Assembly: GCA_018725565.1 (NCBI GenBank)
Contig: QLUR01000001.1
Span: 1-64,000, forward strand
From: Bacillota bacterium
Lineage (GTDB): Bacteria; Bacillota; Dethiobacteria; Dethiobacterales; Dethiobacteraceae
Reading direction: 5' to 3'
DNA length: 64,000 bases
Both the position numbers and the translations under genes were made by a program. The notes beneath the pieces were generated by a model, which was not told where the DNA came from, did not search any database, and was given only the letters and a program-made list of their open reading frames with translations. Positions 8,849 through 16,632 of the stretch are shown piece after piece (within the stretch, counting starts at the first letter, position 1; every line of letters starts with the position of its first letter).

Positions 8849-9700
8849 ATGTTGGTTGAGAAGATCGGGATTATAGGCAGCGGCCTGATGGGCAGCGGTA
8901 TTGCGCAGGTGGCATTGCAGGCTGGATACAAAGTAATTTTGAATGATGTGAAAGAAGAATTCATTAGTAAAGGGATCTCTGCAATCCGAAAGAATCTGAA
9001 CCGGGATGTGGAGAAAGGACGTAGGTCTGCGGAGGAAATAGAGCGAATATGTTCCCGTTTGGCAACGACTACTGCTCTATCCGATTTGTCAGTAGCTGAT
9101 CTTATTATTGAAGCAGTCTTTGAGCAGATGGAGTTAAAAAAAGAGTTATTTGCAACTTTATGCAAATACTGCAGTCCTGATACTTGTCTGGTCTCAAACA
9201 CCTCCGGACTGAGCATAACTGAAATAGCTTCAGCGACAAAGAGACCGGATAAGGTTATCGGTTTACATTTTTTTAACCCGGTTCCGGTCATGAAACTTGT
9301 TGAGGTCATAAGAGGGTACGATACTTCGGACGAAACATTTAACCTTATCTGGGATTTCTCTGTCAAGCTGGGCAAGGATCCTATAGCGGTCCAAGATTCT
9401 CCGCTGTTTGCGGTAAACAGAATGTTGGTTCCCATGATCAATGAAGCCATCATCGTGCTGTCGGAGGGCATTGCTTCCGCTGAAGATATTGATAAGGGGT
9501 TGAGGCTTGGTGCAGGTCATCCGATTGGACCGTTGGCGCTGGCAGACCTGATTGGGCTTGATACCCTGCTAATGGTCCAGGAGACGCTCTACAATGAGAC
9601 GGCAGACTCCAAATACCGCCCTGCATTGCTGCTGAAAAAACTGGTGAGAGCTGGCCACTATGGGCGAAAAACGGGACGGGGGTTTTACAACTACAACTGA
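8849..9700 (+). CDS. hbd: 3-hydroxybutyryl-CoA dehydrogenase
   Basis: This 283-residue 3-hydroxyacyl-CoA dehydrogenase has an N-terminal NAD-binding glycine motif (GSGLMGSGIAQ), the catalytic-region signature LHFFNPVPVMKLVEV, and a C-terminal helical domain ending GRGFYNY. It oxidises 3-hydroxybutyryl-CoA to acetoacetyl-CoA, the step before thiolase. GGAGGAG is placed 10 nt before the ATG. It follows the thiolase closely in the same operon. Confidence 0.93.
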   Translation: MLVEKIGIIGSGLMGSGIAQVALQAGYKVILNDVKEEFISKGISAIRKNLNRDVEKGRRSAEEIERICSRLATTTALSDLSVADLIIEAVFEQMELKKELFATLCKYCSPDTCLVSNTSGLSITEIASATKRPDKVIGLHFFNPVPVMKLVEVIRGYDTSDETFNLIWDFSVKLGKDPIAVQDSPLFAVNRMLVPMINEAIIVLSEGIASAEDIDKGLRLGAGHPIGPLALADLIGLDTLLMVQETLYNETADSKYRPALLLKKLVRAGHYGRKTGRGFYNYN

Positions 9701-9704
9701 GTTG

Positions 9705-9745
9705 CGGAGGGAAGAGCCTTTGCTTGGCAGAGGCTCTTCCCTCCG
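9705..9745 (+). promoter_or_regulatory. 15-bp stem-loop between hbd and the amidohydrolase gene
   Basis: Two perfect 15-bp arms (9705-9719 and 9731-9745) enclose an 11-nt loop. No T-run follows, so it is not a textbook intrinsic terminator. It may attenuate read-through or protect the upstream mRNA 3' end, setting the last gene apart from the rest of the operon. Confidence 0.7.
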
Positions 9746-9786
9746 ATGTGAATCTCAGCAATATGTTAAGAGGGAGAAACTTTGGT

Positions 9787-10668
9787 GTGGGAAAAAAAAC
9801 AAAGCAGGAGTCACTGGTTAAGGTTGCGGTAATCCAGATGGAACCTGAGTTTGGGGAAAAGGATCGCAATGTTAAAAAAGGTGTAGATTATATCAACGAA
9901 GCCGCAGATAATGGTGCCCAACTTATTGTTCTTCCCGAACTGGTCAATTCGGGGTATGTTTTTAGCACCAGAAAAGAAGCGTTTTCTCTGGCTGAACCGA
10001 TTCCTGACGGAGAAACCACAAGGCTCTGGATAGAAACAGCCCAGAAGAGGGGAGTGTACATTTCTGCAGGTATCGCCGAGAAAGAGGGCGGGCGGCTTTA
10101 CAACTCTTCCGTTTTGGTTGGTCCGGAGGGCTATATAGGAACATATCGGAAGGTCCACCTTTGGTATGAGGAGAAACTGTTTTTTGAGCCTGGCAACCTG
10201 GGGTTTCCCGTATTTCATACTCCCATTGGCCGAATAGCTATGATCATTTGCTATGACGGGTGGTTCCCTGAATCTTGGCGCATCTGTGCTTTAAAAGGGG
10301 CCGACATTGTTTGTGTCAACACGAATTGGGTTCCGGCCCCCAGCAAGGCCGAAGGTGATAAGCCCATGGCCAACTATCTTTGCATGACCGCGGCCCACAG
10401 CAATGTTATTTTTGTTGCTGCCGCGGACAGGGTAGGAACTGAAAGGGAGCAGCCCTTCCTAGGTTGCAGTATTATCGTGGCTCCTACAGGGTGGCTGCTG
10501 GCAGGTCCGGCCAGTAGTGACCTGGAAGAGATTCTTTATGCTGATTGCAACCTGGCAGATGCGAGGCGGGCGAAGAGTTGGAACAAATTAAACGCCCCCC
10601 TGAAGGATCGCCGTAAAGATGTCTATGACGAAATGCTTGGAGTACAGGACATTCCTTTTGCCTGGTAA
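9787..10668 (+). CDS. nitrilase-superfamily carbon-nitrogen hydrolase
   Basis: About 293 residues. The Glu-Lys-Cys triad of the nitrilase superfamily is visible: E in VLPELVNSG, K in YRKVHLWYEEK, and C in MIICYDGWFPE. The CYDGWFPE form is typical of amidases and N-carbamoyl-amine hydrolases rather than true nitrilases. The open frame runs upstream to 9724, but that TTG lies inside the hairpin at 9705-9745. The GTG at 9787, with AGGGAG 9 nt before it, puts the conserved VKVAVIQMEPEFG near the N-terminus as in relatives. Releasing a C4 acid from an amide would fit the operon, but the substrate is unknown. Confidence 0.83.
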   Translation: MGKKTKQESLVKVAVIQMEPEFGEKDRNVKKGVDYINEAADNGAQLIVLPELVNSGYVFSTRKEAFSLAEPIPDGETTRLWIETAQKRGVYISAGIAEKEGGRLYNSSVLVGPEGYIGTYRKVHLWYEEKLFFEPGNLGFPVFHTPIGRIAMIICYDGWFPESWRICALKGADIVCVNTNWVPAPSKAEGDKPMANYLCMTAAHSNVIFVAAADRVGTEREQPFLGCSIIVAPTGWLLAGPASSDLEEILYADCNLADARRAKSWNKLNAPLKDRRKDVYDEMLGVQDIPFAW

Positions 10669-10758
10669 AATCCAGCCTTCTCCACGGCCTTGCGGGCACG
10701 TCACTGTATGCGCAATGAACGGGTTATTGTCAATAAACAGTATTTGAAAAATACAATG

Positions 10759-11205
10759 TTATGAAAATAGACCGGACCCCATGCCCCCGAAATAATATTT
10801 CTTCATCTTTAAAAGAATAGCAGAGTCGAGTTGCACACCAGGAATATTGTCCGGCAACACAGAATCGATACCACATCTGGGGCATAATGCTGTTTGGCCG
10901 TACTCTTCACTATAATATAGAGGTCCATCCGTCCATTCATCAATTTCTCCCGGAGTAAAAATTGCAAGGCAATAAAAACAGCCGCACATCATGCTTTGCT
11001 CAATTAAAACTCTGTTTTTAAAACAGTACCGGTGAACAGAACGCAAAGAGAAACGGGAGATCTTTAACCCCCATAGTATCAAGGTCAAAGGGCAGGTATT
11101 AGATAGCTTTTTTAAGATTTCATTTACCTCATCTGTCATCCTGGGGGCAAAAATGACTACTCTCGGTTCTGTACATGTTTCCTCAATTTTAATTTCAATC
11201 TGCAT
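10759..11205 (-). CDS. LytTR-like segment fused to a Cys-pair (zinc-ribbon) domain
   Basis: This 148-residue protein seems to join two pieces. The first 45 or so residues (MQIEIKIEE, then EPRVVIFAPRMTDEVNEILK) resemble the N-terminal part of LytTR DNA-binding proteins. The remainder (CGCFYCLAIFTPGEIDEW then ALCPRCGIDSVLPD) resembles a widespread small cytoplasmic protein with two Cys pairs that probably bind zinc. The ATG at 11205 is chosen because AAAGGAGGTGA lies just before it; the upstream in-frame TTG falls inside that site. It stands alone in an accessory patch. Function unknown; the LytTR similarity is from memory and modest. Confidence 0.55.
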   Translation of the reverse strand: MQIEIKIEETCTEPRVVIFAPRMTDEVNEILKKLSNTCPLTLILWGLKISRFSLRSVHRYCFKNRVLIEQSMMCGCFYCLAIFTPGEIDEWTDGPLYYSEEYGQTALCPRCGIDSVLPDNIPGVQLDSAILLKMKKYYFGGMGSGLFS

Positions 11206-11261
11206 TATGTCACCTCCTTTGCTCAAGGCAGATATAGTATAAAATGCTTGGGTTTTTCCGT

Positions 11262-11477
11262 CTACCGATTTTTGATAAGTGGTTTATTTTGAGGGGTAGC
11301 TGGTTGTTTTAAGCATCTAGGTTGTTGCGGCAGCCTCTGTTCTGCTGCGGTAGCAGTATCAACATGGTTCTTTGAGAAATGTAAGTTGCATTGGAACCAC
11401 AACTTTCGAGGCGACACCATAAGCGCCTCTGTCTCATCGGAAGACTTTAACTGCTCTATGTTGATCTCTTTCTCCAT
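11262..11477 (-). CDS. small protein of unknown function
   Basis: A 71-residue frame starts MEKEINIEQLK behind a good ribosome site (GGAGGTAAAGAGCG-ATG). The first half looks protein-like; the second half (many Gln, Pro, Asn and Lys) looks like read-through of non-coding sequence. It lies between the LytTR-like gene and the arginase remnant on the same strand. It may be a truncated gene; I do not recognise it. Confidence 0.35.
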   Translation of the reverse strand: MEKEINIEQLKSSDETEALMVSPRKLWFQCNLHFSKNHVDTATAAEQRLPQQPRCLKQPATPQNKPLIKNR

Positions 11478-11518
11478 CGCTCTTTACCTCCGGGGATTAA
11501 AGCTAAACTTGTAACGAA

Positions 11519-11803
11519 TCAGTCTATAGCTCCGGCGTGTCGGCCGCCCGGCTGCTGGTAGTCGACTGCGGATAGAGACTTCGTAGAAAGCACATCGAGA
11601 TCCAGGTGAAACCACCAGCGCGGGCCTGCCAAATTGAGGTGGCCGATGATCTCAGTTGCCAGTTGTCCCGCGTCTGTACTCTGAAGCTCGGGTTCGTCGA
11701 TAAACGTGACCTTGGAGATTTCCCTCAGCGACGGCACCCCTTGCCGGCGGAGGAGTTCCCTGTCGCGGGGTCCGAGGATCACGACCTTATCCTCTAATGT
11801 CAA
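11519..11803 (-). pseudogene. arginase/agmatinase-family gene remnant
   Basis: The readable 94 residues contain WFHLDLDVLSTKSLSAVDY followed by QQPGG, corresponding to the metal-binding HxDxDxxxP-like region of ureohydrolases. The family normally has about 300 residues; the N-terminal metal-binding half and everything after QQPGG are missing. The proline expected after DVLD is not present (DVLSTKS). It is a decayed fragment in a patch with toxin-antitoxin genes. No functional product is likely. Confidence 0.65.
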
Positions 11804-11822
11804 GAAAATGACCTGACCCCAT

Positions 11823-12191
11823 TCATGGGTTCAGGGAATAAGCTAATCCCAGCGACGCTGCAGCCTCGCCCATTTTCTTGTCGAGCGTCCATAGCGCAGT
11901 ATCCGTCAGAAGAGCCGTGGCAAGCAAATGCATATCGATGTAACCCAGTCCTTTTCCCATAAGGTGGTGATTCTCAATAAAATTCATTACTTCATCATGC
12001 TCCGCAGTGACGGCCATAGGAAGCGCGCAAAGATAAGAGAGTATTTCGGCTCTGTTTTTGAGAGTTCCGCAGGCCAGTTCTCCGATGATGAAAGCGTGAC
12101 TCGCGGCATGGCCCTTATTCAACAATTTTACGAGGTCGATGTTCCCATCGCGCAAGTGCGCTACCCACACTGATGTATCAACAAGTACCAT
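11823..12191 (-). CDS. vapC: PIN-domain toxin (VapC-like)
   Basis: A 122-residue PIN nuclease. The conserved acidic residues that coordinate Mg are D5 (VDTSVW), E38 (GELACG), D86 (GYIDMHLLA) and D104 (TLDKK). VapC toxins cleave tRNA or rRNA and arrest translation when the antitoxin is lost. Its ATG follows directly after the TAG of the antitoxin gene, so the two are translationally coupled. The stop lies close to the arginase remnant. Confidence 0.9.
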   Translation of the reverse strand: MVLVDTSVWVAHLRDGNIDLVKLLNKGHAASHAFIIGELACGTLKNRAEILSYLCALPMAVTAEHDEVMNFIENHHLMGKGLGYIDMHLLATALLTDTALWTLDKKMGEAAASLGLAYSLNP

Positions 12192-12389
12192 CTACTCGTC
12201 TCCCGCTCTTCTCCGGCGAATCATCTCCAGGTTTTTCTCGGTTCCCCCCAGTTTTGCCAGTCTCTTGCCGCTTTCCATGGCAATTAACGCTTCGAGACCA
12301 AGCCTGACCAAAGAAGTCTTCTCTTTAATGCCGGTTAACTTCTCCGCTCTCTCAAGCAGCCGGTCATCAATATTCAAGGTTGTTCTCAT
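12192..12389 (-). CDS. vapB: VapB-type antitoxin
   Basis: This 65-residue protein starts MRTTLNIDDRLLERA, the ribbon-helix-helix N-terminus of the antitoxin family usually paired with PIN toxins. The charged C-terminus (EKNLEMIRRRRAGDE) would wrap around the toxin. It should bind its own promoter, upstream of 12389, and repress the pair. It sits immediately before the PIN gene, with the stop codon abutting the toxin ATG. Confidence 0.88.
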   Translation of the reverse strand: MRTTLNIDDRLLERAEKLTGIKEKTSLVRLGLEALIAMESGKRLAKLGGTEKNLEMIRRRRAGDE

Positions 12390-12586
12390 TCAAATCCCCC
12401 TTACCTATAAGCAATATCATATGTATCAATATGCACCATTTATGTCTGATTGTCAAGAGAAGAAGCAGGTATACCGTAGATTCGGGCGCCAAAGCCGGCT
12501 GCTCCTGCAACAATCCGCGCTGTATGCGCAGCTCTTCCAGTCTGTCTTCACGAGGCGCCTCCTTACTCGATCTCCATAAATTATCC

Positions 12587-13033
12587 CTATTTCGCAGGTC
12601 TGTCCCAGGGGATAAGAGAAAATCCTTCCTGCAAATAATAATCCCATAGTCTTGCGTCCCAGCATGCTACAAGCAGTTTTTCACCGTCAAGCCGTCTTGA
12701 AAGAATAATTGAACTGGCCAAATGCAGCGCGTCAAAGCCACGTAGGGGGTACTTGTCAATCAGGGTATCCACCCGCTGCAGGACAGAATCGGATACTTCC
12801 AAGGCAAAATAAGACGTCCAGTCTTCATTAAAATTGGCAACAACGTCACGATATGCCTGAGTATCCAGTATCCCCTCCCGCCCGGCTCGGGCAAAGGCGG
12901 CTCTCGCTTCTGCGTAAGCCACCTTTGAAGTAGCTATAAAAACACACTTCCGCGAATAATCAGCAACAAGCTCACTGCCCTCTTCCTCAACATAAAGCTT
13001 AACCAAGGCACTGGTATCGAAATAACAGATCAT
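12587..13033 (-). CDS. second PIN-domain toxin (VapC-like)
   Basis: A 148-residue PIN protein of a different subgroup from the neighbouring one. Acidic residues are D6 (YFDTSALVKLY), E42 (AYAEARAAF), D101 (FDALHLA) and D126 (WDARL). The DALHLA form is typical of PIN toxins paired with Phd-type antitoxins. Its start overlaps the stop of the antitoxin gene by 4 bp (ATGA), a typical toxin-antitoxin arrangement. Confidence 0.9.
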   Translation of the reverse strand: MICYFDTSALVKLYVEEEGSELVADYSRKCVFIATSKVAYAEARAAFARAGREGILDTQAYRDVVANFNEDWTSYFALEVSDSVLQRVDTLIDKYPLRGFDALHLASSIILSRRLDGEKLLVACWDARLWDYYLQEGFSLIPWDRPAK

Positions 13034-13302
13034 CTCCGATCCTCACTCACCATCTCAGACAGATTCCTGGCTTTAATATCTTTCTTGCGGACAGGCTTAA
13101 TCCGACCCGGCTTGCTCCCCTGCCAGGATGCCAAACCTTCCTCCGCCATCCTGAAGGCGCCTTCCGGAACATTTAAAGTGACAGGAGAAAGCTTGGCTAC
13201 GGGAACGCCTCTTTCCGTAATGGTAATGGTCGCTCCCTTTTTAACCATCCGGATATAAAGACTTAATGATCTTTTTACCTCCCTGATTCCAGCCTTTTCC
13301 AT
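13030..13302 (-). CDS. Phd/YefM-type antitoxin
   Basis: This 90-residue protein has the prevent-host-death fold signature: GIREVKRSLSLYIRMVKKG then ITITERGVPVAKLSP. The start at 13302 is supported by GGGAGG seven nt upstream; the frame could extend to 13317 but that start has no ribosome site. It should neutralise the PIN toxin encoded just downstream and repress the operon. Confidence 0.88.
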   Translation of the reverse strand: MEKAGIREVKRSLSLYIRMVKKGATITITERGVPVAKLSPVTLNVPEGAFRMAEEGLASWQGSKPGRIKPVRKKDIKARNLSEMVSEDRR

Positions 13303-13719
13303 TTTAAAACCTCCCAAGATTACGGTAACTACATTATACTGCTTCTGTAACCACTAAACAAGGGTGAATAATCATTCAAAAAATGAAGAAGTGCTAAAGC
13401 TCGTTCATTTCGTGATGGATTTCAAGGAGAAAGGTAACAATGATGAAAAACCCCCTCGCCTATTTCCGGGTTGCGGAAACATATTGTATAATACGGTTTT
13501 GCTGTACCATTCATAGAACGACTTATTGCTTGTGGGTGAGACGGCCCTGTTTATGGCCGCAAGCAAGATGGTATCGGATACCGGAAGCCCTTGTTCGCGT
13601 TTCTCGGCATGGCTATCAATAGCGGATAGATGATTATAACCGCCGGGCTGATATTTTCGCAGGGCCGCCGGAAGGGAAAACCTGCCTGGCCGGCGAAACC
13701 CCTCTCTGGAGGGTAGGCT
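13303..13719 (+). other. intergenic region with a possible structured leader
   Basis: No convincing gene lies in these 417 bases. A -10-like TATAAT is at 13487-13492 without a clear -35. The following 220 nt contain nested hairpins: GCTTG...GGCC with GGCC...CAAGC around 13528-13567, a GCCGG/CCGGC stem around 13670-13695, and a 5-bp stem (13700-13704 with 13709-13713) that would pair with the GGAGGG ribosome site of the YkgJ-like gene. It does not match a riboswitch class I know. A 60-codon frame (13440-13622) with an acceptable ribosome site has Trp/Cys/Arg-rich content unlike a real protein. Confidence 0.4.
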
Positions 13720-14391
13720 ATGAAAATAGATTTTGCTTTCGCTCAGGTTGCCCGCGTCATCCTGAACAAACCCGCCGGGATGAAGGAATACGCTTCGCAG
13801 CGGATGTCAGCCGCCTGCGAAGCGCTAAGAGGGATGCCGCCTTATGCCTGCCCGCTGTCCTGCAGCCGCTGCTGCCACGGAACAATCCTGATGTCCTATG
13901 TTGAGTTTGTCCACCTCCTGCATGTGCTGCAAGGCAAACTCAGTGCGGCAGGCGTTGAGAAACTGTTTGCCAGGCGCCTTGGGGTGCTGGAGGGAGGGGA
14001 TAAGCTGCTCTGTCCCTTTGTGGACGATAAGAAGGAGAACGAACACTGTACCGTATATGGCGACCGGCCGCTGATTTGCCGTGTGTTCGGTACGTCCGCC
14101 TCCCCCTGTGACGAGGATATCGTTCATCCTTACTTTCCGGACGCACTTTTCTACCGTGCCTATAACCTGCTTTATTACGCTGAAGACGGCAGTTTCATCG
14201 GACTGCCTCTGACGGAAAGCCTCGTACTTTACGAGGCTGCTTTTGACCTCTGGGCTGTCGCCGACAGCGGCCACGAAGCGGAACTGATGAAACTGTTTGC
14301 CAGATATGGTGGGATGCGTTCCTTAATTTGCGACCTTGTGGAAAACCGATTCTTCACCATGGAAAAAGGGGGCGGCCGCCTTTACCTCTAA
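13720..14391 (+). CDS. YkgJ-family cysteine cluster protein
   Basis: This 223-residue protein contains CPLSCSRCCHG (C44, C48, C51, C52), then CPFVD, CTVYGDRPLICRVFG and a further Cys. That is the pattern of the YkgJ/Fe-S cluster-binding (CxxxCxxCC) family, thought to coordinate a metal or iron-sulfur centre. The exact function of the family is unknown. GGAGGG lies before the ATG, partly buried in a predicted leader hairpin. It heads a run of plus-strand genes with the HD protein and a radical SAM enzyme. Confidence 0.8.
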   Translation: MKIDFAFAQVARVILNKPAGMKEYASQRMSAACEALRGMPPYACPLSCSRCCHGTILMSYVEFVHLLHVLQGKLSAAGVEKLFARRLGVLEGGDKLLCPFVDDKKENEHCTVYGDRPLICRVFGTSASPCDEDIVHPYFPDALFYRAYNLLYYAEDGSFIGLPLTESLVLYEAAFDLWAVADSGHEAELMKLFARYGGMRSLICDLVENRFFTMEKGGGRLYL

Positions 14392-14441
14392 AGTGCTTTC
14401 TGGGGAAAATGCAGGGTCAATTTTGAAAAAGGATGGTAGGG

Positions 14442-15023
14442 ATGAACAAAGCTGTCTTTGAAAAATACAATTTTCTTAAATCGCTGGTAAAGGAACGCAA
14501 AGAACAGTTTGACAGGCTGCTCAGTTTCCTGGAAACAGAGACTGCCTGGCTGAGTGCACCTGCCAGTACCAAGTACCATCTTTCCAAGGCGGGAGGTCTC
14601 CTGGAGCATTCAGTCAATGTTGCGGAAACCTTACTGAGGGTTAAGAATGCCATTGCCCCTGATATCACTGATGAAACCTGTGTGATAGTGGCATTGTTGC
14701 ATGATTTGGGCAAGGTTGGCATGCCTGGGAATCCGCAGTATCTGATAAATGAGCCGACGGAGAGACAAAAACAGTACGGCTACCCGGCCAGCGCCCCTTA
14801 CCGGTTTAACACTAAGCTGACTTATTTAAGCGTACCAATCAGGAGCATATATCTGGCTCTGCAACATATCACCTTAACAGAGGAAGAAGTGCAGGCGATC
14901 GCGTACCATGACGGGCAGTATGTGGAAGACAACCGTTCCTGCGCCACACGTGAGGCGCGTTTAACGCTGCTGTTGCAGTATGCCGACAGTTGGAGCGGGT
15001 TTATTCTGGAGGAAGGCAAATAA
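14442..15023 (+). CDS. HD-domain hydrolase
   Basis: A protein of about 193 residues with an HD phosphohydrolase signature: LLEHSVNVAET supplies the first His and ALLHDLGKVG the HD pair, followed by AYHDGQY. Such proteins hydrolyse phosphomonoesters or nucleotides using a metal pair. I prefer the ATG at 14442 because the upstream in-frame ATG at 14433 abuts its only purine run. It is short for a cyclic-nucleotide phosphodiesterase and carries no sensor domain. Substrate unknown. Confidence 0.78.
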   Translation: MNKAVFEKYNFLKSLVKERKEQFDRLLSFLETETAWLSAPASTKYHLSKAGGLLEHSVNVAETLLRVKNAIAPDITDETCVIVALLHDLGKVGMPGNPQYLINEPTERQKQYGYPASAPYRFNTKLTYLSVPIRSIYLALQHITLTEEEVQAIAYHDGQYVEDNRSCATREARLTLLLQYADSWSGFILEEGK

Positions 15024-15077
15024 TAATGAAGAAGAAATATTTCTGCGCAGTCTTTCGGAAGGAGGGACACTAATGGG

Positions 15078-16163
15078 ATGACGCGCAAAGAGTTTTTAAA
15101 GTTACTTGGCCTGGCTGGCGGAGGGGGATTGCTTTACCTGGCCGGCAGATCCTGGCTGTTCAAGGATCCTCCGGGGGAGGGCCAAGGGAGGCTAACGGCT
15201 GAGGATGGGCAATGGCGGCCGGCCTATGCCGTGCTGGAAGAGGATGGCCGGCTGGCCGAGCGCGTTGAGCAGGCCTACAGCGTCATGGAAAACTGCCGGC
15301 TTTGTCCGCGACGCTGCGGGGTAAACCGCCGTGCGGGACAGCGAGGCTTTTGCCGCGCTCCTGAAAAAGCGATGGTTCACAGCCATCAACCACATTTTGG
15401 CGAAGAACTGCCGCTGGTGGGACGAGGCGGTTCGGGCACTATATTTTTCTCCAACTGCAACCTGCGCTGCGTCTTTTGCCAGAACTGGCCTATTGCCCAT
15501 GAGGGCTGGGGGCGCGAGGTCAGCGATGAGGAACTGGCGGAGATGATGCTTGACTTGCAGCGCCTGGGGTGCCATAATATCAATTTGGTTACCCCTACCC
15601 ATGTCATGCCCAATATCCTGGGGGCGGTGCGCATCGCCCTGCAAAAAGGGCTGCAGCTGCCGCTCTGCTACAACACCAGCGGTTATGAACTGACTGAGAT
15701 GGTCAGACTGTTGGACGGGATTGTCGATATTTACCTGCCGGATATAAAGTTCATGGATGGCCTGGAGGCGGAACGCTACAACCTGGCTGCTGCGGCTGAC
15801 TACCCGCAGATGGCCAAGGAATCTACAATCGAAATGCACCGCCAGGTCGGCCTGGTGATTACCGATGAACACGGCATTGCTTTGCGCGGGCTGATGATAC
15901 GTCACCTGGTGATGCCGAACCGGGTGGCCGGAACGAGGGAGCTTGTGCAGTGGGTGGCGGCGAACCTGCCCAAAGAAACCTATGTAAATATAATGTCGCA
16001 ATACCGCGTCGAGTTCATGGCCTTTGATTTCCCGCTGATTGCCCGCGCCATCACTTCGGAGGAATTCGTGGAAGCTATGGGATGGGCCAGAGAGGCGGGA
16101 TTGACCAACCTGGATGAAAGGTCACTGTCTAACTACGAGATACACCGCCGCAGGGCCTCCTGA
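15078..16163 (+). CDS. radical SAM protein of the PflX-like family (COG1313) with Tat-like N-terminus
   Basis: A 361-residue radical SAM enzyme. The SAM-binding cluster motif is SNCNLRCVFC (C127, C131, C134); an N-terminal Cys set (CRLCPRRC at 73-80, C92) is shared with PflX-like/AmmeMemoRadiSam enzymes and may hold a second metal site. The N-terminus MTRKEFLKLLGLAGGGGLLYL resembles a Tat signal with RK in place of RR and a hydrophobic stretch, which is odd for an enzyme that needs cytosolic reductant. Remnants of a second copy lie at 16791-16943. The substrate is unknown. Confidence 0.83.
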   Translation: MTRKEFLKLLGLAGGGGLLYLAGRSWLFKDPPGEGQGRLTAEDGQWRPAYAVLEEDGRLAERVEQAYSVMENCRLCPRRCGVNRRAGQRGFCRAPEKAMVHSHQPHFGEELPLVGRGGSGTIFFSNCNLRCVFCQNWPIAHEGWGREVSDEELAEMMLDLQRLGCHNINLVTPTHVMPNILGAVRIALQKGLQLPLCYNTSGYELTEMVRLLDGIVDIYLPDIKFMDGLEAERYNLAAAADYPQMAKESTIEMHRQVGLVITDEHGIALRGLMIRHLVMPNRVAGTRELVQWVAANLPKETYVNIMSQYRVEFMAFDFPLIARAITSEEFVEAMGWAREAGLTNLDERSLSNYEIHRRRAS

Positions 16164-16632
16164 TTCTCCTGCCTGCTGCGAAGGTTTACTGCCACAATCC
16201 GGGTTAGGGCGGTGCCGCAGTTTTTGCATATTTATCAGTATCCCTGGTCCCGTTGGCAAAAGAACATACGCTTCCTAAGCCCTGCCGGCTCTGGCCCGCA
16301 GATAGATATTACAGATTGCATCCGGCCGGATCGTCGGTCGTTGTCAGTAAAAATTTTGTGAAGAGTTTACTCTCCCGGCAGGAATTTGCCATTAAAAGAA
16401 AGAATAGAATAATTAAATAAATTAAGAATAAACTGAAATTACTGAAGACTTTCTCCCGGCCAATATTCGGTGCTTTATGCTTGGGAGGGGTCTATTTTGT
16501 TTAGGTCCCGGTCTAAAACCTGGTTAGATAAAAAAAAAATTGTTGGAACGGCCTGTAATGTTACATTATATAATGAAGAGAGGCCTGAAAAAGTCGTATT
16601 GGGAGCGCAAAAATAAAGAGAGGAGAAGATCA
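16164..16632. other. intergenic stretch with a remnant of the downstream radical SAM gene
   Basis: This 469-bp gap contains, at 16183-16228, a near copy of 16944-16988, the 3' end of the minus-strand radical SAM gene. It carries a one-base insertion that destroys the frame. A TATAAT at 16569-16574 may be the -10 of a promoter for the small membrane peptide gene. Otherwise the sequence is AT-richer and shows no gene. Confidence 0.6.

Noticed and set aside
9724-9786. TTG at 9724 as start of the nitrilase-family gene
   Set aside because: It lies in the loop and 3' arm of a strong hairpin, has no ribosome site, and homologues begin near VKVAVIQ.
12390-12586. A possible degraded third antitoxin between the two toxin-antitoxin pairs
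   Set aside because: A minus-strand frame (about EELRIQRGLLQEQ) looks slightly coding, but it has no start, ribosome site or family motif.
13440-13622. 60-codon frame with an acceptable ribosome site
   Set aside because: Residue content (many Trp, Cys, Arg and His) is unlike a real protein, no homology is recognised, and it lies in a probable structured leader.
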